Source of the DNA: CAZXEJ01 sp964639895
GTDB lineage: Bacteria > Desulfobacterota_D > UBA1144 > Nemesobacterales > JADFKM01
Assembly (NCBI GenBank): GCA_964639895.1
Contig: CAZXEJ010000021.1
Coordinates: forward strand, 1 to 38,029
Direction of reading: 5' to 3'
Length of the DNA: 38,029 bases
This document shows positions 32,604-38,029 of this stretch, one piece after another. Below the pieces are notes generated by a model. It ran no database searches. It worked only from the letters and a program-made list of their open reading frames with translations, and was not told the origin of the DNA. The number at the start of each line of letters is the position of its first letter. Position 1 is the first letter of the stretch. The translations under genes were made by a program, and so were the position numbers.

Positions 32604-33703
32604 GATACATCCTGGCAACGGCTGCCGCAGCACTGGTACTGCTGAGCGCGTCATGCGGACCTGAGGGCGAAAGGCCAACGACAGTGCCCACGGCCGAGGG
32701 CGTCGCGGTCATGACCGTCTCCCTGCGCGAGGTGCCCATCGAGGTGGAGCTCGCCTCCACGGTGAGAGCCGTGCGCGTAGCCGACATCTCGGCCCGCACG
32801 AGGGGCACGGTAACGTCGATATCGGTCAAGGAGGGCGACCGTGTCACCGAGGGCCAGGTGCTGGCAACGCTCGACGACAGGGAGGCGGCACAGATGGTGG
32901 TCGAGGCCGAGCGCGCCTACGACCAAGCCCGCCGCGCGCTTCTGACCGCGGCCAAAGAACGCGACTACGCCGTGGCCACCTTCGAGCGCTACCGGGCCCT
33001 CTACGAGGAGAAGGCCGTCTCCCGACACGAGATGGAAGGGGTCGAGACGAAGAAGGACGTCGCCGTCCTCGCCTACGAGTCGGCTTCGGCGGCCGCCGAA
33101 AGGGCCGAGGCCGCACTCGAGGCCGCAAGGACCCGCTTGGGCTACACGCGTATCGCGGCGCCGTTCGACGGGGTTGTGACGGCCAAGTCGGTCGAGAGGG
33201 GCGAGCTGGCCGTGCCGGGCCGCCCGCTCTTCAGGGTCGAGGACGATTCCCGCTACAGGGCCGAGATGGAGGTCGACGAGAAACTCGCCGGTCGCCTCGG
33301 CGTGGGCGATACCGTCGAGCTGCACATCGACGCCTTGGGAGAGGTACGGACGGCCCACATAAGCGAGATCGTACCGAGCGTCGACCCCTCGACGCGGACG
33401 GTGCTCATCAAGGCCGACATCGACGACGCCCACGGCCTGCGTACGGGCCTCTACGCGCGGGCAGTCCTACGGGTGGGAACGAGGCGGGCGCTGCTGGTGC
33501 CGCGGAGCGGCATCGTGCGGCGCGGCCAGCTGAGGGAACTCTACGTGGTAGGGCCCGACGGCACGCTGGGACTCCGCCTCGTACGCCTTGGCAAGGTATG
33601 GGGAGACGAGGTAGAGGTGGTGGCGGGTCTCGAGGCGGGGGAGACCATAGTGACGGAAGGCATCGAGGGAGCCGCCCCGGGGGCGCGCATTCCCAAGAGG
33701 TAG
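32600..33703 (+). CDS. RND periplasmic adaptor (membrane fusion) lipoprotein
   Basis: A 367-residue HlyD/AcrA-type protein. The signal sequence ends LLSASC, so Cys19 is probably lipidated. Then come the barrel-sandwich half GTVTSISVKEGDRVTEGQVLATLDD, a helical hairpin (about 95-175, Ala/Glu-rich), the second half RIAAPFDGVVTAKSVERGELAVPGRPLFRVED and the beta-barrel and proximal domains. It links the outer-membrane channel to the inner-membrane RND pump. The ATG overlaps the preceding stop codon and the RND gene follows after 19 bases, behind a GGAGGAGG site. Confidence 0.9.
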   Translation: MRYILATAAAALVLLSASCGPEGERPTTVPTAEGVAVMTVSLREVPIEVELASTVRAVRVADISARTRGTVTSISVKEGDRVTEGQVLATLDDREAAQMVVEAERAYDQARRALLTAAKERDYAVATFERYRALYEEKAVSRHEMEGVETKKDVAVLAYESASAAAERAEAALEAARTRLGYTRIAAPFDGVVTAKSVERGELAVPGRPLFRVEDDSRYRAEMEVDEKLAGRLGVGDTVELHIDALGEVRTAHISEIVPSVDPSTRTVLIKADIDDAHGLRTGLYARAVLRVGTRRALLVPRSGIVRRGQLRELYVVGPDGTLGLRLVRLGKVWGDEVEVVAGLEAGETIVTEGIEGAAPGARIPKR

Positions 33704-33722
33704 CAATCCCGGAGGAGGGCCG

Positions 33723-36700
33723 ATGGGTACAGCCGGCAGGATAGCCGCAGCGTTCATACAATCCAAGCTCACCCCCCTCATCGTCGTGGCCGCACTGGCC
33801 GCAGGGGCGGCAGCCCTTCTCATCACCCCCCGCGAAGAGGAGCCCCAGATAGTCGTGCCCATGATGGACGTCTTCGTCTCATACCCCGGGGCAACGGCCG
33901 AAGAGGTCGAGCAACGGGTGACGAAGCCGATGAGCCGCCTTCTGTGGGAGATAAAGGGGGTTAGGTACGTATACTCGACCTCCATGCCGGGGCGGAGCCT
34001 CGTGGTGGTGAGGTTCTATGTGGGCGAGGACATGGAAGACAGCCTCGTCAAGCTCTACAACAAGCTTATGTCCAACTACGACCTCACCCCCCCCGGGGTG
34101 TCACAGCCGCTGGTGAAGCCCAAATCGATCTACGACGTGCCGGTGCTGACGCTCACGCTCTGGAGCGAGCGCTACGACGGCTTCTCGCTGAGGCGCGTGG
34201 CCACGGAGCTTGCGGCCGCACTGAAGAAGGACGAGGACGTGGCCGCAGTGACGGTAACGGGCGGCCGGAGACGCCAGATAAGGATCGACCTCCAGCCCGC
34301 TCGCCTCAGGGCCTACGGGCTGGATCCCGCCTACGTGGCCGGTGTGCTCAGGCGGGCCAACGTCTCTCTCGATGCGGGCAGCCTGCCTCGGGAAGATGGC
34401 GAGCTCACCGTGCGCACAAGCGGCTTCATCCGCAGTGCCGACGAACTCGGAAACGTCGTACTGCGCGTCCAGGACGGACGGCCCGTCTACCTGAGGGACG
34501 TCGCCTCCATCACCGACGGTCCCGAGGAGCCTGACAGCTACGTGCTCATGGAGGTGCCCGCGCGCGGCTCCCATCGGGAGCACAGGCGCGGAGAGGCCGT
34601 GACCATAGCCATAGCGAAGAAGAAGGACACCAACGCCACCACCCTGGCCGAGCGGCTGCTCGAGAAGACCGAGGCGCTCCGGGGAACGCTCATTCCTTCA
34701 GACGTCGAGATCACCGTCACACGCAACTACGGCGATACGGCCAAGGAAAAATCGAACGAGCTGCTCGAGCACATGTTCATAGCCGCATTCTCGGTCACCG
34801 TGCTCATCGCCCTCGCCCTCGGCTGGCGCGAGTCGATCGTGGTGGCCGTGGCCGTCCCCGTCACACTGGCCCTCACCATACTGGTGTTCTACATGTTCGG
34901 TTACACGCTGAACCGAGTCACGCTGTTCGCGCTCATATTCTCGATCGGCATACTCGTCGACGATGCCATCGTGATCGTGGAGAACATCCACCGCCACTTC
35001 GTCGACGCAAAGGAGGCGACGGTAGAGGTGGCCGTAAGGGCCGTGGACGAGGTGGGCAACCCCACCATCCTCGCCACCTTCACCGTCATAGCGGCCCTGC
35101 TGCCCATGGGTTTCGTCTCGGGCCTTATGGGACCGTACATGAGACCCATCCCCATCGGGGCCACGGCCGCCATGGTGCTCTCACTGCTCATTGCGTTCAT
35201 AATAAGCCCCTGGCTCGCCAACATCGTGCTGCGGTGGAGGAGCGGCGGCCGGGGCGTGCACGGCGCAGGAGGCGGAGAAAGCCGCCTCATGGCACGGTTC
35301 AACGCCCTCTACGAGCGCAACCTGCGTTCGCTGATCGAGAACAGGCGCAAGAGGATGACGTTTCTGGGTGTGGTGGCCGCACTGCTGCTCGGTTCGTGCG
35401 GCCTGCTGCTGGTGAAGGCCGTGATCGTAAAGATGCTTCCCTATGACAACAAGAGCGAGCTCGAGATCGTCGTCGACACCGATGAGGGGACGACGCTCGA
35501 GCAGACGGCGGCCGTCGTAAAGGAGATAGGGGACTACTTGGCTACGGTGCCCGAGGTGGAAAACTACCAGTACTATATAGGCACCTCAGCGCCGTTCAAC
35601 TTCAACGGCCTCGTCCGTCACTACTATTTGAGAGAGGGCAGCAACGTAGCCGAGATACAGGTGAACTTCGTGCCCAAAGACGAGCGCCGGCGGCAGAGCC
35701 ACGACCTTGCACGCGCCCTGCGCCCACGCATCGAGCAGATAGCACGTCGTCACGGGGCCAGGGTCAAGGTGGTCGAAGTGCCACCGGGACCACCCGTACT
35801 GAGCACGCTCGTGGCCGAGATATACGGCCCCGATTACGAAACCCAACTTGCGGCCGCACGCAAGGTGCTCGAGGTGTTCGAATCGACCCCCGGCGTGGTC
35901 GACGCCGACTGGTCGGCCGTGGCCCCGCAGAAGAGGATCATCTACGAGGTCGACCGCACAAAGGCGGCCATGCACGGCCTCTCACCCGACGCCGTCTCCT
36001 ACACGCTGCGCACCCTCGTCGGGGGCTCGGCGACGGGACTCGTCCACGTGGCCGACGACAAGGAGCCAGTCGAAATAGTGCTGCGCTCGCCGCTCGAGGA
36101 GCGCTACAGGCTGGAGAATCTCGCGCACGTGACCCTAACTACGCCTGGGGGCAAAGCGGTGCCGCTCGCCGAGCTCGTACGCGTCAAGGAGGAAGCCATC
36201 GAGCAGCCCATCTACAGCAAGAACCTACACAAAGTAGTGTACGTGACGGCCGAGGTGGCCGGCCGGGAAGAAAGCCCCATATACGCCATCCTTAAGATGA
36301 AGCCGCGGATCGAGCGCCTCGCCCTTGAAGGGGGCGGCCGGATAGAACAGCTGTTCACTCACGAGCCCCGGCTGGAGAGGGAGGTCGCGCTCAAGTGGGA
36401 CGGCGAGTGGCAGATAACCTACGAGGTGTTCCGCGACCTTGGCGTTGCGTTCGCGGCCGTCATGGTGCTCATCTACGTCATGGTCGTCGGATGGTTCAAA
36501 TCGTTCAGCGTCCCCTTGGTGATAATGGCCCCGATACCCATATCGCTCATCGGCATACTGCCGGCACACGCTTTGTTGGGGGCGTTCTTCACGGCCACCT
36601 CCATGATAGGGTTCATCGCCGGCGCGGGTATAGTGGTGAGGAACTCCATAATACTGATCGACTTCGCAGAACTCAAACTCAAGGAGGGGATGAGCCTCAA

Positions 36701-36941
36701 GGAGGCGGTGGTAGAAGCGGGCATCGTGCGGTTCCGCCCCATGCTGCTCACCTCTTCGGCCGTCGTGGTGGGCGCGGCCGTCATACTGTTCGACCCCATT
36801 TTCCAGGGGATGGCCATCTCGCTCATGGCGGGCGAGGTGGCCGCGACGCTTCTTTCGCGCACGCTGGTGCCGCTCCTCTATTACATGCTCAAAGAGCACA
36901 CCCTGCAGGACTTACCAGCGGGCGAGGCCCAACCCGCCTGA
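33723..36941 (+). CDS. RND-family inner-membrane efflux pump (AcrB/HAE1-like)
   Basis: A 1072-residue proton-driven transporter. N-terminal helix with PLIVVAALAAGAAAL, then SYPGATAEEVEQRVTKPM typical of the porter domain. The conserved proton-relay helix reads FSIGILVDDAIVIVENIHRHF, and a second set of membrane helices starts near residue 905 (FAAVMVLIYVMVVGWFKSF) with GAGIVVRNSIILIDF. Segments PVLTLTLWSERYDGFSL and VSYTLRTLVGGSATGLVHV belong to the large periplasmic loops. The sequence is of the drug/organic-compound type rather than the CzcA heavy-metal type as far as I can judge, but the substrate is unknown. Start ATG at 33723 with GGAGGAGGGCCG upstream. Last gene of the operon. Confidence 0.92.
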   Translation: MGTAGRIAAAFIQSKLTPLIVVAALAAGAAALLITPREEEPQIVVPMMDVFVSYPGATAEEVEQRVTKPMSRLLWEIKGVRYVYSTSMPGRSLVVVRFYVGEDMEDSLVKLYNKLMSNYDLTPPGVSQPLVKPKSIYDVPVLTLTLWSERYDGFSLRRVATELAAALKKDEDVAAVTVTGGRRRQIRIDLQPARLRAYGLDPAYVAGVLRRANVSLDAGSLPREDGELTVRTSGFIRSADELGNVVLRVQDGRPVYLRDVASITDGPEEPDSYVLMEVPARGSHREHRRGEAVTIAIAKKKDTNATTLAERLLEKTEALRGTLIPSDVEITVTRNYGDTAKEKSNELLEHMFIAAFSVTVLIALALGWRESIVVAVAVPVTLALTILVFYMFGYTLNRVTLFALIFSIGILVDDAIVIVENIHRHFVDAKEATVEVAVRAVDEVGNPTILATFTVIAALLPMGFVSGLMGPYMRPIPIGATAAMVLSLLIAFIISPWLANIVLRWRSGGRGVHGAGGGESRLMARFNALYERNLRSLIENRRKRMTFLGVVAALLLGSCGLLLVKAVIVKMLPYDNKSELEIVVDTDEGTTLEQTAAVVKEIGDYLATVPEVENYQYYIGTSAPFNFNGLVRHYYLREGSNVAEIQVNFVPKDERRRQSHDLARALRPRIEQIARRHGARVKVVEVPPGPPVLSTLVAEIYGPDYETQLAAARKVLEVFESTPGVVDADWSAVAPQKRIIYEVDRTKAAMHGLSPDAVSYTLRTLVGGSATGLVHVADDKEPVEIVLRSPLEERYRLENLAHVTLTTPGGKAVPLAELVRVKEEAIEQPIYSKNLHKVVYVTAEVAGREESPIYAILKMKPRIERLALEGGGRIEQLFTHEPRLEREVALKWDGEWQITYEVFRDLGVAFAAVMVLIYVMVVGWFKSFSVPLVIMAPIPISLIGILPAHALLGAFFTATSMIGFIAGAGIVVRNSIILIDFAELKLKEGMSLKEAVVEAGIVRFRPMLLTSSAVVVGAAVILFDPIFQGMAISLMAGEVAATLLSRTLVPLLYYMLKEHTLQDLPAGEAQPA

Positions 36942-37701
36942 CAGAGAAGCCCCGCAACGAAAGCAACGCCCTCCTTGCACCAAAAACCCCCAGACAGCTC
37001 CAGGGGTGCGGTGCTGCCGGACCTCCCCCGCCGCGGAGTGCGACAAACGGAGAGCAAGCAGCGAAGATTCACCTTGCGGTGCCATCCGTCGCAGCGGCCG
37101 ACTCCCCGGCTCTGGGGGGTTCTGAGGCGACGCAGCCGACATCCATCGACGGAGAGTGAGATACGTACGTAAGGCGCCGACCTCCTCTCTGCGGGGAGGA
37201 AGAAGTAGAGCCGCGGACGGACGGCTCGGGGGACCGCGGCGTACTCCACCAACCCCCGCTGGGTGCGTCCACGACGTACCGCCTGGACGGCGGGAGGGGG
37301 ACCGACGTGCTCCGGCGGGCCCACCCATTCTCCGGGGCGCAGCCGGGACGGAGAAGCGATCGCGGTACTCAATCGTACTACCCGGTGGGAACCCGCCTAC
37401 ACTTTTCGGCTCCTCTTCCCCCAAAATGTACCCATACACACTCGGGTGGCAGGGTGCAGGGGGCCGGGGCCGTCACCAGCGTCCGCTCCAGAGAGGATGG
37501 GAGGGGATGAAAGGTTGGGCACCCTAAATTTGTATTCCCTAAAATCGAGCGTTAGTATATTCTAAACAAAGCGCATACCTCCCTCGTCCGAGTGGAGGCC
37601 TACGCAACGAGACGAACCGCCACGCACCCGCGGCGAGGTGTGCCTACGGCGAACGCGCCGGCCCGAGGCACGCAGCGCACCCTGCAACGAGGTACGCCGG
37701 A
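36942..37701. other. Intergenic region before the Nramp-type gene
   Basis: About 760 bases with no supportable gene. A short AT-rich patch with repeated CCCTAAA elements (37522-37566) stands out from the GC-rich surroundings and is the likely promoter area of the downstream transporter. I did not recognise the yybP-ykoY manganese riboswitch here. Confidence 0.4.
37522..37566 (+). promoter_or_regulatory. AT-rich promoter patch with CCCTAAA repeats
   Basis: CCCTAAA occurs at 37522-37528 and 37537-37543, and TCTAAA at 37561-37566, around TTGTAT (37530-37535) and TAGTAT/TATATT (37553-37561). The elements partly resemble half-sites of DtxR/MntR-type metal regulators (TTTAGG on the opposite strand). 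It lies about 140 bases before an Nramp gene, whose family is often metal-repressed. Confidence 0.35.
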
Positions 37702-38029
37702 ATGAAGACGCTCAAAGACCTGGTACGCCTCGTCCACGATCCGAAGCTCCGGCTGTTCTTCGGCTCCGGGATCATAGTGAGCGTGGCCTATATCGACCCG
37801 GGCAACTGGGGAACCAACATAAGCGGGGGCGCTCTGTTCCGCTACGACCTCCTGTGGGTCATCTGGATGTCGAGTGCGATGGCGATGCTGTTCCAGTACC
37901 TGTCGGGCAAGCTTGGCATAGCAGGCCATTCGCTCCCTGAACTGGTGGGCAGCAAGCTGGGGTCACGATCGCTCACGCTGGCCTACTGGCTCATGGCCGA
38001 GCTGGTCATACTCGCCACCGATCTGGCCG
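37702..38029 (+). CDS. mntH: Nramp-family divalent metal transporter, 5' part
   Basis: The first 109 codons of a gene cut by the window end. From ATG at 37702 (GAGG about 9 bases upstream): a short cytosolic N-terminus, then the metal-binding first helix with VAYIDPGNWGTNISGGALF, where DPGN is the Nramp signature. The second helix, LLWVIWMSSAMAMLFQYLSGKLGIAG, and the third, AYWLMAELVILATDLA, also follow the family (canonical E...IATDLAE). Nramp proteins import Mn2+ or Fe2+ with protons. The downstream half, with the MPH motif of helix 6, is not visible, so substrate preference is open. Confidence 0.88.
   Translation, partial: MKTLKDLVRLVHDPKLRLFFGSGIIVSVAYIDPGNWGTNISGGALFRYDLLWVIWMSSAMAMLFQYLSGKLGIAGHSLPELVGSKLGSRSLTLAYWLMAELVILATDLA

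Overview
The window is GC-rich and uses ATA and AGG codons freely. Its gene content points to a Gram-negative bacterium (outer-membrane porin, TolC-RND efflux, lipoproteins, Tat-exported enzyme) that respires anaerobically with a periplasmic molybdoenzyme. It is quite possibly thermophilic: type III CRISPR accessory genes and a Cas4-Cas1 fusion are common in such organisms. No rRNA or tRNA is visible, so the lineage cannot be named.

Region 1 (1-6.4 kb) is a type III CRISPR accessory and adaptation island. It holds the 3' end of a TM1812/Csx1-type HEPN ribonuclease overlapping a csx3 ring-nuclease gene (+ strand), a two-repeat CRISPR array, and a - strand run of a stand-alone SAVED-domain gene, a cas4-cas1 fusion and cas2. 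A second CARF-HEPN gene (TIGR02710/Cas02710 type) is broken by two frame changes. No interference genes (cas10, cmr/csm) are inside the window; they may lie to the left.

Region 2 (6.4-9.9 kb) carries a secreted subtilase-like protein with Glu where the catalytic His should be and a Gly/Cys-rich C-terminal anchor, followed by about 1.4 kb with no supportable gene.

Region 3 (9.9-21.6 kb, all - strand) is a NapA-type nitrate reductase locus with an unusual set of electron carriers: three NapG-like ferredoxins, three NapH-like membrane polyferredoxins (one fused to a periplasmic domain that is a separate gene in the other module), a diheme cytochrome c and an outer-membrane barrel. NapB, NapC and NapD are absent. 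Quinol electrons probably enter through NapGH-type complexes and reach NapA through the cytochrome.

Region 4 (22.0-28.8 kb) is a molybdenum cofactor set: moaD, moeA, moaA, a MOT1-type molybdate transporter, a moaC-moaB fusion, moaE and mobA. It supplies bis-MGD cofactor to the neighbouring NapA. MoaD has three residues after its Gly-Gly and the MoaB domain has an altered signature.

Region 5 (29.4-38.0 kb, + strand) holds an MFS transporter, a TolC/adaptor/RND tripartite efflux operon, and the 5' end of an Nramp-family metal transporter cut by the window edge. Long intergenic gaps (0.4-1.4 kb) separate most modules.
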